64,000 bases of DNA from Eremophila alpestris peregrina. Its lineage: Eukaryota; Chordata; Aves; Passeriformes; Alaudidae. This document shows positions 38,429 to 51,023 of the stretch, piece after piece (position 1 is the first letter of the stretch; each line of letters opens with the position of its first letter). The notes under the pieces were generated by a model that was given only the letters and a program-made list of their open reading frames with translations, made no database searches and was not told where the DNA came from. A program made the translations under genes and the position numbers. The DNA lies in assembly GCA_009792885.1 (NCBI GenBank), contig WMCF01000015.1, positions 14,841,667 to 14,905,666 of the forward strand. The letters run 5' to 3'.

Positions 38429-38889
38429 AAGATAATTGATGCCAAAAGGGGTAGTGCCATCCATAAGGAATGCGGCCGTGGAAATTCAGTGCTGAGGCAG
38501 GGACACCCCCAAGGGACTGCAGCCATGAGCAACCCATGTGGGGAAGGACTGTGGCTGTAGGTGACAATGTGGTAGGGAAGAGGGGAGAGAAATGTTTCTG
38601 TATGGTTTAAAAATCTAGTATTTATCTTCTTTTCATTAATACTCAGAGAAATTAGTGGATTTTTTTGTTGATTGGCAAGAAATTACCTAAGGTATGATTC
38701 TCCAAAGTATGTCTTTTCTGCCCATGGTAAATGCACTTACTGCACCTCACTCTGGGGTGCTCAGTGGTATCTGAAGTAAAACAGAGATGATAATAGTAAG
38801 GATAATGACAACACTGAAACATTCTGGATTCAGAATAGTCAAGGCAGAGTGAAGGACACACAATAGGATAAACGCTATCCAATTTCCTT

Positions 38890-39160
38890 AAATTTCAATA
38901 AACAATATATAGAAATAGATATATCTCTCATACCATTTCAGATATATACACATACATTTAGGTATGTATACTTGAACACATGGGTGTCTTTGAAAATATT
39001 GTTGTATACATATATAATAATTTATATTATACATTAGCATAGTTTACTATATACCAGCATTTTTATGCATAAATTTTATATACAAATTTGAAACAGTGCA
39101 CGTAAAAATAACCTAATCCATATGTACTATACATATATACTAGATACAATATAACATATC
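38890..39160. repeat. AT-rich low-complexity DNA
   Basis: Dense TATATA/ATACAT/TATAC motifs over about 270 bases, with almost no G+C-rich words. Low-complexity sequence, likely microsatellite-derived. No function is implied. Confidence 0.8.
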
Positions 39161-41754
39161 ATAAACAATCAAAAGATTAAGCCATACACTTTATGGGTTA
39201 ATATACTGCTGCTCAGCCAACCAGTCTGTATCTCTGACAGACAATAGCTTTCTACATTAAAATTCAGATTATTTTGAACTTTAAGTCTATATTACCAAAA
39301 ACTTAAGAGACTCCTGAAATTTGATGGAGAATTATTGTTTGTTTCTTTTTTTAAAAAATCAGTTTTTAAAATAAATGTGTTTTCTATATACATACATGAG
39401 TTTTCCTGGGGAAAAGAAAATGAAGAAGGTGTTTTAAAATTATTTTTATGACTATCAGGGGGGGAAAAGGGTCTTTCCCTTGTTTCAGCAGGTTTTGCTC
39501 CTCAGCAGTCACCATTTCTGCTGATTTCTTGGCTTGGGAACCATGGGAGAGCTCATGGCCAATCCTGTCCAGAACCCGTTGATGAGAAGTGATGGAGTCC
39601 TGGGGACTCCAGGAGCCTTTGGGCTGGCCCCATGCAGGAGACCAGCAATGGACCAGCAGTGCAATGAACCAGTGTGAGAAAAATTTATACTTAAGAAAAA
39701 CTGATTGAAGTGTCTGCTTACAATACATTTGAGGGCCTTTTGCCTTGCTATGTAGCAAGATTGCATCTTTTCTTGATAATATTTCTGTTAACTTTTCATG
39801 TCCTAATGTTACGTAATTCCTTAATGATGACAGCTTGACACCATATCAAAATTTATGGCTAAGTGTACCTTTCATTGAAGTCAACCCCCTGCTGGCATGC
39901 CAGTGGCCAAGAAAAGAAAACGTTCTCTTTCACTGCAGAAAAAAGCAAAGGTGTCTGCAAAAGAATAAATGATCTACTTATCAAACAGCATTTTAAATCT
40001 GTACTTTTAATGTGGTGGGGTATTTTAAGTGACTTATTTTCCTTTTATTCTCTCTTGCTAATTGGTTGATCAGGTACCAAAAAAGAAAAAAATGGAAAAT
40101 TAAGTAAAAGAAAGGAGAATTGCTGATCGGAGAATAGATTTGATTTCTCACAGCACGGTCATGCTGTGGTCAGTTATCCACCTGCCCAAAGGCAAGTAAA
40201 GACTTTTCAAATACACACTGGCTGAGAGAAACATTTCAGACCTGTTTATAAGCAATATGAGTACATCCACACTGCTGCCCATTTGGTGCTGGGTGAAGTG
40301 TTATGATTGTCAGACAGACTTAAAAGAGATAAAGTAGAGACCTGTCATCTGTGTAGTAAAAACAGAGTCACATTCAAGCTGTTTACAGCAACATTGATTG
40401 GGGGTTTAGTTTTCCTTTTAATGTCTTTTTTTACTGAAATGTAACAGTGGAAAAAGCTGTGAAGAGCTGGGGCAGCTCTACGTGACATCTCATTTTACTT
40501 CTGGATACCAAGAGAGATGAATATATGTGAGCCCCCAGCATTCTCATTTCTATTGCCATTCCTAAAAAATTGAAATATCATGTACAACAACTTATTCTTT
40601 ATGGCTTAATTTCCTTCTGCCCAAGCAGCCAATCAGAAACATAAATGGACAAAACCAATTCCACAATAAAACTGTATGTGTATTATATCACAGCCATATT
40701 ATTCTGAATTTGTTGCTGTTTTTGCCTAAGGATCAATGGATAACTGGAACACAACAGGAAATATTATGTTTACTTCTTAAGGAAAAACAGAACCACCCAA
40801 TTGCTAATAAAAATCAGTATGTGCTGTTCTGTGAATGCACTCTATAGTGGCAATTAAGTATTGAGTAAATAATAAACATCTCAAAGCAAACCTTTTACAG
40901 CCCAAATAACAGAGTGAGTTACAAAATGATCTTTTACAATAGGAAAAAGTGCTCCATTTTCACTGGAAGCAACATGAAATAACCAGTGTTACAATTCAAT
41001 TCCTAGTGCTTTCTCAGCAGTCCACTGGAATATTGGGTATTGTTTGGAAGGAAGGAATTCCTCCATTTGAGAGTGTGGAAACCAGCATCTTCAAGACTCC
41101 TCAAATTCTGATACTCCATGAACCCAGGAAAACAGAAAATATTCTCTGCATCTCTTAAAGGTGGTGGTATTTGTCCTCTTTTTAATCAAAGGGCCTTGAG
41201 AGCTGTTTAACTTCATAAAGGTATCCAGCAAATGAATACTTTCCATAATCAGAGTACAAAACACATTGATTGTCCATCTGGCAGAGTAGCTGCCCTTTAA
41301 TTAGCCCAACCTGCAAGGTGCATGGTGCTGTGACACTGCTGCTGTGGGAAGCATTGCTTGTGCTGGAGTCAATGCTACTAATGACACCTGCTGAGTCTGG
41401 TTTCATCTCACAAGGACAGCTTGGTTTTTTTTTGCAAAAATACACTAACCTTTTAGGCTGTCTTGGGACAAGATCTCTCTTTCAGTGAACCCTGAGCCTC
41501 ACAAGCCAGAGATCCCAACTCACAGTTTGAACACCCTTTGGGTTTCTGGAGCTTGTATCTCCCTAAGAATGCGTTCCTTGGGAAGATGCCTGCAGCACTT
41601 AGGTTTGCAGTTTGACCTATAGCATGTTATGAGTGGAGACGGTTGTCTCCTGGGGACTTTGTTTTCTGTTTTTATTGAGCACTTTGCTTGGGTAGACAAT
41701 TTTCATGGCATATTTTCCAGCATGTTTGTCAGAAGTTTTGTTTGACCAGGAACG
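39161..41754. other. unique non-coding DNA
   Basis: No gene, RNA or repeat family is recognised. Short frames on both strands in 39.4-39.8 kb lack similarity to known proteins. Confidence 0.5.
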
Positions 41755-41960
41755 ACTTCCCTTAGTAGCGCCGTGTATCACTAATCAATAAGACAGACAC
41801 AGACACATAATGTGGAAATGAATTGATGCCTGTGAGGAGAGAAGGATGTGACTAATTATTGCTCAGCCACCTGCTGCCACAGCTGGATTGGTACATCCCC
41901 ACTGTTTGCTGCTAAGTTTAGCAGCCGATTGCTAGGTGTGAAGGCTTTCTGCCAGCAGTG
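41755..41960. promoter_or_regulatory. possible conserved non-coding element
   Basis: Contains CACTAATCAATAAGACAGAC, GTGACTAATTATTGCTCAGC, CCACCTGCTGCCACAGCTGG (adjacent E-boxes CACCTG/CAGCTG) and a TAAGTTTAGCAGCCGATTGC stretch with a rare CpG. Mixed homeodomain and bHLH motifs in unique sequence are typical of enhancers. Function is inferred only. Confidence 0.28.
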
Positions 41961-43089
41961 CAAATGCCTGGCACAAAAGGGTGCCTTCCCCATAGCATAT
42001 CCCATCACTTGAGATTTTGTAGATAAACTGGCCTCAGACTATTAGCCCAAGTGCTGCTAGCAGGATAGGAGGTGTACAGCTCACCTCATTTGCCTGACTT
42101 TTAGGAAGGAGTTTTGAAGGCAATTTGAAACTGAGCTGGAGACAACTGTGACCTGCAGTGCCAGCCCTGACCTTGCTATATAGATATACCTGCAGTATGC
42201 TCTGTTGCAGGAAATTACTTTTGAATCATGTTTACCTCTGTAAGTTGTGAGATACTTGACACGGACTGCCACAATTATCACCATTTCCAAATGGGAAGAC
42301 TGAGGCAGGGAACACAAGAGCAGCTACTTTTGTTCATCAAGAAAGCAGTGGTAGAGGCTGAAAACAGACCCAGGTCATTTGCAAAATCCCTCCTCCATGC
42401 ACTGTTCCCTAGTATCTGTGCGTGTTTTCTTCTTCAGTGCTTCTGGAAATAATTTGATCTAAGAGAAAAGAAATTACAGATCTCACCTGAATAATTTTCA
42501 AAGCTAGTTATGTTGTTTACACCATCTCCAGACCTACGATGCTCAGTGATCAGTGTGGCTACCCCAGGTATATTGGATTTCAGCTTTTGGCTGGTTTGTT
42601 CTAGGATGTAAGTGGTTCTCCTGCCTGTAGCAACTGTATTTGTAATGCTTTGATATATTGCATTTTCTACAGTCCTCATGGTCTTTGGACAAACTGCTCC
42701 TTCCTTCTCTGCTTGCTGAAAAATGAGGCTTTTAGCTCTTCTTCCAGGATCAACATGTGTCTGGGATTCCCTGAACGCACTGAATAAATCACACTGATTT
42801 CTCTAGTGTTTTTGAGCACCTGTCTTTTTAATATGATTGCTATTCTGATGCGTGGAAAAATCTGCCAGCTCAACATTAGTCTCATGGTTGTTTGTTTTTT
42901 CTTTTCAAATCAGACTGGCTACATGTCAATCTGGAGAGTATGCTGTTTGCCTGCCACTGTTAAATATTTAATTTGCTCTCCTCCTTCCTCCATTTCCAAA
43001 TGGACACACAGACAAAAAGGCAGGAAGACCTTCACTTGCTAAAGTGGAAATACATAGGACTGTTTGGGAAACGAGTGTATTATTTCATA
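41961..43089. other. unique non-coding DNA
   Basis: No gene, RNA or repeat is recognised. Confidence 0.5.
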
Positions 43090-43270
43090 TTTCAAATACC
43101 TTACATTTTGGATTTCCTGCTTAAAATCCCTTTGAAGTTAATTTTAATTGGATTAGATGTGGAAATTAATTATCAGCAGTTAGAGACAGCTTTACCTCCT
43201 CTGAGCCTTGCTCAGATGTTAATGAATTAAGGATAGTTTCTATCTAATTTGGATTAGGTGACTAAACAAC
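43090..43270. promoter_or_regulatory. possible conserved non-coding element
   Basis: A run of homeodomain-type sites: GAAGTTAATTTTAATTGGAT, GGAAATTAATTATCAGCAG, GATGTTAATGAATTAAGG and CTAATTTGGATTAGG. The paired GGATTAG words resemble OTX/PITX-type sites. No repeat and no coding signal are seen. Conservation is not testable here. Confidence 0.3.
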
Positions 43271-45659
43271 TTAAGAAAAGGCGTTTCTATATTTAGTGTC
43301 TCATTTTGTCACTGCTGGGGGAAGTACCTGCTGGGGGATGGCTGAGGTTTAAGGACTTCTGCAGTGAGAATGCTCACTTTTGCAGCATGGAGTCATTAGG
43401 GTTTGCTCCAAGTGGGTTTTCTTGCCATGGTGCTGGAAACAGTTGAGCTTTATCTCTCCCTCAACACACAGACAGCTGTACCAAATCAGTCGGAGGAACA
43501 GCCAAAAAGCACAGACAGCATCTACCAGGGTAGATGGGCATATTAATGTGGTAAATACCTTCAGCCATAATCAATGGTTCACTGCTGGTGGGTTGTTTAA
43601 CCCACCTCCTTGCTGAAGGATTTTATTTGACAGCAAGGTTATAGTGAAACACAGAAATCCAATATCCTTTCTATAAAATACAGATGGGGAAAAAAATTAT
43701 GAGGACTAAAATTATGACTTCATATCACATTTAGTCTGTCCTTTGCTCGGATTGGTAGGCTGAGTTTCAAAGCTTTATAATTGATATTGCTCATAACACT
43801 AGGGGAAAAGAGAAGGAGGGCAGGCTATAAACAAAGAGATTGGAGCTGTAAGACAAGCATATTGTAAAGCGACAAGGGGGAACAAGGTGGTTCAGGGATC
43901 ACTAGATGGCAGTCAGCTCTCCAGCAGGGATAGTAGAGAAAGGGAGACAGGAGCTCGTGGGGACACAAAAGCAGCATGGAGGAAAGCAGCTGTAACGCCA
44001 TAAAATTCTAGAAATTGTGTCAAATTTGCTTTGCTGTGCACCAGGAATCCCAGGGCAGGCAGTGCTCTCTCTCAAAAGCAATCTCATTGCGTCAATAGAT
44101 TTACTGACACGAGGAGAGCAGGTGGGATAGATCTGTGCACAGACAAAGCAATGAAGAGAAATTAATTCAATTTAAAAGTAAAAAGCTTAGAAAGAAAATT
44201 ACATTGCTAAGTCTTCCAGTCTTGTATTGGGATGTGAAAATGTGGGAGTTCGAAGCAGAGACCTAATTATTCTTTTGATACAGATTGCACACATTAATGT
44301 TACTTAGTTGCACAGTACCAGCGCAGGAATGCCATCTCTTTTAAAAAGACTGAAAACAGTAGAGGATCTGACTGTCTCCAGAGCTTATTAATGCTGTTTA
44401 TCATTCCTATTGCACTGGTCATGGTGCATATGCCTGTGGCAACTTCAGCAGAAAAGGAGAGTTATCCCCAGTCCTTAAGCCAATATTCAGGAATACATTA
44501 AAATAACCTGAATTTGGGATCACTTCAGCACCTCCATTCCATGGTTATGTTATAAGGCAGAGATTTGGAAGCTGAGCATCACAGATCAAACAATAGCTAT
44601 GGTTTAGTTCATTTGCCCTTTTCCAATTCATATGAGACTCTTTTCCACATTAGCACTCCTTTAGAGAAATGGTAAACATGGCTCAGTTCTCCACAGTTTA
44701 CTGGAATAATTGCTAATTTTAAGGGACTCAGGATTGCTTATGCTCTTATATACCAACTAAGACCATAGAACTACATTGAATAACATGCTCTCACATCTGT
44801 ATTGCACATTTATTGTTGAACTAGGTGCTACATTTTTTAACCTGTGGTGTCATAATTTCAAGTAGACGGTCACAATGAGAAAAGGAAATTGTTAACGTTA
44901 GTCCTGTAATCTTTTTTTGACTGTCAGGTGAAACTTGTCTTCCTTGTGGGAATAAAAATGCATATTTTTAGAAAGTCATCTAGATTTCTTTAATGATTTG
45001 GAATGATGGAGAAGTAACTGATTTGTCTGTTCATTTGCTTCTTCAGCATTACTCCAATAGGCATCACTCTGAGACAGTGATTTAGAGACACAACACTTAA
45101 AACCTTAGCGGAAGAGTACACAGAGAAACTACTTCCCTGAGAACACCGGTCCTCTTGGAGGTCTTATCTTTGAAATAGGGTAAAACTTCTTGACTTGCAA
45201 AATTTGGTGCCTCTTTCTCATTTTTCCACATGGAAATCCCTTTCTTGATCCTGAAGTTAGCCTCCAGTGTGCTTTTATTCTATATGCTTAACATTCAGTC
45301 CTTGGTTCCTTTCTACACTTAACTAGATGGTTCTTTTATACTTTCTCCTTGCAATATAGCTCATTGAATTTGAGTAGTCTACAAGCTTCTCAACACCAAA
45401 GATGGCACACTTTCAGCCTGTCATGATGAAATCAATTTTCCAGGCTTCATATCGATCGTGGTTTTCTCTGAACTCTGACTTTTTTTGCATCACTTTTTTC
45501 AAAAACAGTGATAATGACATTAGACCAGATAGCCATGACATTTTTTTCCCAGTGCTAGAGAAAGGGGAAGCTTCCTACATCTATATGTACAAAACGTATC
45601 AGCATCCCCACAAGCAGACACAGAGTAACTGCTGAGAGATAAAGATTAGTTGTTTATCT
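43271..45659. other. unique non-coding DNA
   Basis: No gene is recognised. The 44,285-44,450 part (CATTAATGTTACTTAG, GCTTATTAATGCTGTTTATC) has some enhancer-like texture. Nothing else stands out. Confidence 0.5.
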
Positions 45660-45810
45660 AATAAGATATCCAAAGTCTTCTCCAAGTCATCGCTTTGCTG
45701 GACAATTGTCTAGTCCATTTAGTCCATGTTCTTTATTTCTAGAGGGATGACTTTACATTTGGCCTCAATAAACAATTTGAGAACTTTCAGCACATACACA
45801 AAAAATGCTG
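45660..45810 (-). mobile_element. very decayed CR1-type LINE fragment, antisense
   Basis: On the minus strand, CTCAAATTGTTTATTGAGG followed by CCAAATGTAAAGTCATCCCT reads as a decayed 'L.F.KAKCKVLHLG' segment of CR1 ORF2. It is followed by a DDLEKTLDIL-like stretch matching 'EKDLGVLVD'. The match is short and frame-shifted, so this is tentative. Confidence 0.4.
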
Positions 45811-48800
45811 ATTCAATAAACTCAGAGGGACAGGATGGGGACACACATATTGCACACAATGAAACTTATACCTGGGACTTATCTAACATCTTGACTGTAT
45901 TCCCATGCTAGCTGTTTTAGGAGTTCTCATACTCTCCTAAGGAGTCCTCTGTGCATTGTAGGTGGTCAAGACCTGCACTGTCCAGGTTTTTTGTATCTAA
46001 CTTTGCTCCTCAGCATCATTGTCTTAAGCTAAGTTTCACCTTGCTGGAGTCATGTATTATCAGTGAATTCTTTTACCTTTTTGCCTCTCATGGTGAGGAT
46101 AAGGCATTTATCATTAGTTTTCATGGTGGTATATCATCTGTTTCACACCTTATAGTTCTTACTTTTGCTTGCACTGCTGCCTTACTCGGCAATAGAGAAG
46201 TACCTCTATCCCCTTCCTTTTATTTATTTATTTCCATTATGGAGTAAAGAAATGAGGATAATTCATGTCAGTGCACTGGGATTTGTGGATGTCATCACAA
46301 ATCATTAAAATTGCTCAGTTCTGTCACTTGCTCCCTATTATTCTGCAATACAGTTGGTATATGAATTGACACACTACCGAAATTAGATGAGAACATTTAA
46401 GTTTTCTCCATAGAGAAACATCCCTCTGCTTTGTTGTCCCAGGTTAGTGATATGCTTTCCATACTGTACTTAGGTATCAGTCCTTTGCAACCAGTACAAA
46501 TTCTGGGTCTCTCTCTTCCCCATATTTCCTTCCTCCTTGATTCTTTGACTTTTGTCCTCCTGTAAGTCATATAGAAATCAGTCGAGTTTTTAAAGCTGCC
46601 TATAGCATTTTAAAACTGTATCACTGCACTTAGCAAACAACTGAGCTTTTACTGGTTGGTGCTATGGATCACTAAAATAAGGTGGATAAAGGCCTTGTGA
46701 AAGAAAGTATATAGTCTTTTTGACCAACTTCTTTTTAGTGCAATTGTTTTTACAAGACTTCTTCCAAAGATGGGCCTCAGAATTAAGTTTATCTCCCGGG
46801 CATATGGAAGAAAGGCTTGTAATAGCTCTGAGCCTTGCATCACACCTAAGTCCTGCTCATACATCTTGCTATTAAAGGCTTGACTGGCACTTAATTTCCA
46901 TCTCTATCTAGCTGTTCCCCTTGGCTCCCTTCTCTATCCTTTATTTCTTATGGCTGTCAGTCCTTTTGTTTCCTTTCAGGACTTCCTTCCTAAATTCAAT
47001 ATATTTCTTCCTGATCTACTTCTCCTGATGTTATCAGGTTAGAAGTGCATATCTTTCTTATAAGCATTTATTTGTACCATAGAACATAAAAATATTCTTA
47101 TTTCATTATTTCAGATGCTTTTACATTCTGATTAGTGTAATTAAGCAAATTAGTTTTTATGTTTGGTTAAGAGTTTTTAAAAATTATTTTTCATATCCCA
47201 TCTGGTATTGTTCCAGGCTAGCATTTTACTTCAAGAAAACTATGGTTTTGAGACAAGCTTCTTTGGCCATGCATCCAGTGACTCTCCCTCACAGTTTTAA
47301 GACAGAATTGCTCTTTGTGCTAGCATACTGTGTTCTGCGTTCTGCTGCATCCTTGCATTTTTTGCAGTCCTACAACAAAGACAATTCATCCCTTGTCTTT
47401 TGCTGATGATCAAACTAGGAATTAATACTAAAGGTTAATCCATGCCCAAAGAGTGAGTCAATATTTTTTGTTGTTGTTGAGGATGATTTTGGTTGGGTTT
47501 GTTTTTTTTAAGAGCAGGGAGGAACATATGGTGCTCTCTGACTTGCTCAGTTCCCAGACATATGGATGCCTTCCAGACACCCCAGTGGCAGAGTGGGCTG
47601 GGAACAGACTTGGTGCATTCAAGTGTGCCTATGGCATTGACTCCCCTCTGCTATGGGGGGAACCCTGTGGGGTACCCAGGTCACCACTTCCAACAAAAAG
47701 CTGTCTTGAGGAGCCCCCAGAAGCTCACAGAGCAGTATCCAAAAGATTAAATGTGTGGCATATTTGTCACTGTCATCTTTTGTAGATTTTTGTCCCTAAG
47801 CTGAAAGGTTTTGGCAAGCTATGTGCTCAGTGTTAAACTCTGACTCTGAGTAACCAATAATAAAGTATTTGCTGTCAGCAAAGATTAATTTATAAGTGTA
47901 ATAATAGTTAAATGCTTACCATTAAATATTTCTAAATGGAAGGTACACATATGGAACAAAGTCAGTTTTGTGACATCTCTTAACTCTGGTCCAGTTTCAT
48001 TAACTTTTATTTTCTTCACCTGCTTCCACTGTCATTACTGTCAGCCTTGGGGCAGGCATTTTTGAAACATTCATTTTAATTACAGCACAATAAGAATGAA
48101 GCCCCTTGTGATATTTATCAGCAGAATTCTCAAGAATTTTTTAATATATTGAAAATAAATCGTGTTTATAGCACACTGCTTTCCCAATTGTAGAAGACTT
48201 CAACTGTTCATATATCATGCATTTACCACCTTTTTAACATTTAAACAGCCTGGAATTTATACTCACTGATGACTCACCGGTCCCTGCCGTGCAGATGTAA
48301 TCCTCATTCAATAAGGAGTGGAAGTCCTGAGTGAACACAACTTATGCTGCAGTGCTGACTGGGGTGGCAGAGCTCAGCAGAGTGGGTTAATAAATTTCAG
48401 CATGATCTATTCCTAGCAACAGACATGGTAACTCCAGAACCAGCTGTATCTGATCAATACATACACAAGGCTGGATAATAGAGAAAGTGACACTGCTGGA
48501 TGCCCAGTGCAGAAGCTCATTGCAAAGGTTTATGGTAGACTTTTACTATCCCCATAGCGCTTGAGAAATGCAACCTTTGTTGAATGAATGATTAACCATT
48601 TGCTGGGAGCTTAGGGAAATTGAACAAATTATTTGTGGAACCTGCATTAAGTAGGCTTTGGCACAGAGGACCACCTCTGACAGGCTAACTATACCTTATT
48701 AAAGTAGGAAAGCACTTCATAGATCCATTAGCAAGGAAGCCTTCATGGAAAATACTAACTCCTCACTCCTGGGAGCTATTAGCACATAATACTACTGGCC

Positions 48801-49750
48801 TTTTCCTCTGTCACGTGGAAGGGTTGAATGTAACAGCCAAATCCTTGGCCTCATAGCTCTGTTGTTGATGTTTTTTGCAATTAAAGACATGGGCTGATTC
48901 TGCCATTGTCTGTGGGCTTTAGCTGTAACTGAGATCAGGCAGTGGCTTGGCATATCACTGACCCTTGTGGGCATCATGTCTTATTGTTTTGCATGATCCC
49001 ACTGCTTTGGCAGCCCCTGTGTGTGCACAGTTGATGTGTTTAGGAGGTGCAAGCAGGTTTGGTAGCAATAGGCTGTAACTTGCTGAAAGGATTCCCAGGA
49101 TTAAGTCTGTTGCCAACCCAATCTGGCATAGGGGGTGTCTGCAAATCCCCCAAATGTGCCTGGAGGCAGCTGTGTGACTCCTTGCATGCATGAAACTCAG
49201 CTGCTCAGAGTTACTCACACTGAGATATGTAACCAATGCAGTTAAGGGACCCAATTTCAGCAAGGTTATACAGATTTATCCCTCTTTATGATCTGACCAT
49301 ACATATTTATTTAAAATGCTGTCAGATTCAAGGTACCTTATATGCCTGTGTGGCCTACAGTGCCTTTAGGATGAAATAGTGTATCAAGTAACACAAACCT
49401 CAGTACTGGTACATGGTATTCATGTGAGGTGTTGTCCCCTTCAAATGGATGCCTGGCAAACAGCAGCTGAGTGAAGCAAGGTGGCTGAGGGATTACAGTT
49501 TTTTAGCAAGCATAGAATCATAGCACATCATCTTCTCAAGGCCTGACCCTGCCTAGGTGTCTTCAAGTTGGGAAGTGAATGAAAGCCTATCAGCAGCAGA
49601 GGTGTCTCTGCAGGCACTAGAAAGGGAAGAAAGAGCAAGATGCCAGTTAGCCATATTCAGAACTTCATCCTCACTCACAATGCCGCTCCAGGGCTACTCA
49701 GTGGTGCCAGCTCTAGCACAAATGTAGGATCACAGAATTCATTTAGTGTG

Positions 49751-49765
49751 TATATATATATATAT
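49751..49765. repeat. (TA)n microsatellite
   Basis: A short (TA)7-type run flanked by TGTG and GTACATAC. Likely polymorphic, no functional claim. Confidence 0.85.
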
Positions 49766-49973
49766 GTACATACACGAGCAGGTGACACTGTTCATCCAAT
49801 GTATTCCATTTTCCATTGCCTTGCCTGCAGCCTTGTCTGTTTAAACACAGCCTTATTGGGTCCAGGGCTCACAGCAAACAGCCACGCATTGTGCTGTGTT
49901 CTCATGCAACAGATTTCTAATTTCAGATGGCCCTTAAGCTTAAACTGCCACAAATATCAATGTATGATTTCAG

Positions 49974-49991
49974 CTAATAGATATCTATTAG
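49974..49991. repeat. 18-bp perfect palindrome
   Basis: CTAATAGATATCTATTAG is its own reverse complement over all 18 bases. It includes two TAAT/ATTA-type cores facing each other. It may be chance (such a palindrome is expected roughly once per few hundred kb) or a dimeric homeodomain site. Confidence 0.9.
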
Positions 49992-51004
49992 TGCCAAGGC
50001 CTCAATTTTTAACTCTGAACCCTTTACTTGCCTGAAAGACCAATTTGTGATAACAGACAGATTGAAGTGTGGAGTGCTGCAACCTCCTGGAAAATCCTTG
50101 GGTTTATTTGTGAAAGCAGTTTTTTAGAAATGCTCCAGGACTACACACATTGTTGCAACTATGGGAATATGCAGCAAGTAAATAATTTTTCTTAGCTGTT
50201 GTAGTTGGGATTCACATAGTCAAAAAATTAGGAACATAATCTGTGGTGACCATTTGTAGTCTCTCCATAGAAAGCAAAGACAAACAAACATTCTCAGAGG
50301 CTGATTCAACTTAGGTGTCAAAGATCCTGTAACAGATGGCTCCACAGATCTGCTCTTCAGACAGTTCAGAAAACTGAATCCTTTCCTCAGTAAAAACACT
50401 CCTTGGAAAAGAAAATAAACTTCTCTGTCAGGAATAATTTGTGTTCACTTCTCCTCTCCACATGCAAACTACAAAACTATACAAGGTCTACTCATATCAC
50501 CTCCATATTTGTATTCCACATTCCTTTGCACTTTATTCTGTCTCACACCATTAGAAGACTGCTGTAAAGATTACTGCTACTGGGCTAGAACTGAAATAAA
50601 ACCAGTAAAAGAGACATCCTCTAAAAATCATAGATTTTTAAAAATGCTGACACATTTGCATTTGTTTTGAGTACTTGTTTGTTAGCCCACAGACCCACTC
50701 TCATGTCTTAAAAGTTGTCCTTTCTGCAGGTCCATTTTGTGATAACCTGCAGGAGACCCAAGTGCTGGCCATCCTACTTGAAGACAAAAGGAACTGAAAC
50801 TTGTAAGAGAGTAATTACACTGAATCTGTATATTAAATTATTTTATTTTTATGGCTGTGTTTTTTTATTGTAAGTTTAATCTATTTCAGTTGAAATATTT
50901 TCTATTGCCTCCTGCTGGAGAAAATGATCAGTATGTAAAGAGCAAGCAATGCATTTTCTTAGATTAAAGAGAGAAAGAGAAATGAATCATTGGTTCAAAC
51001 AGTC

Positions 51005-51023
51005 TTTTTTTTTTTTTTTTTTT
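51005..51023 (-). repeat. poly(T) run, 19 nt
   Basis: An uninterrupted T run, followed by AAAGG. Simple repeat. Confidence 0.95.

Noticed and set aside
49515..49570. CATAGAATCATAGCACATCAT as a CR1 3' tail
   Set aside because: Only the short tail-like word matches. The adjoining sequence does not follow the CR1 3' region.
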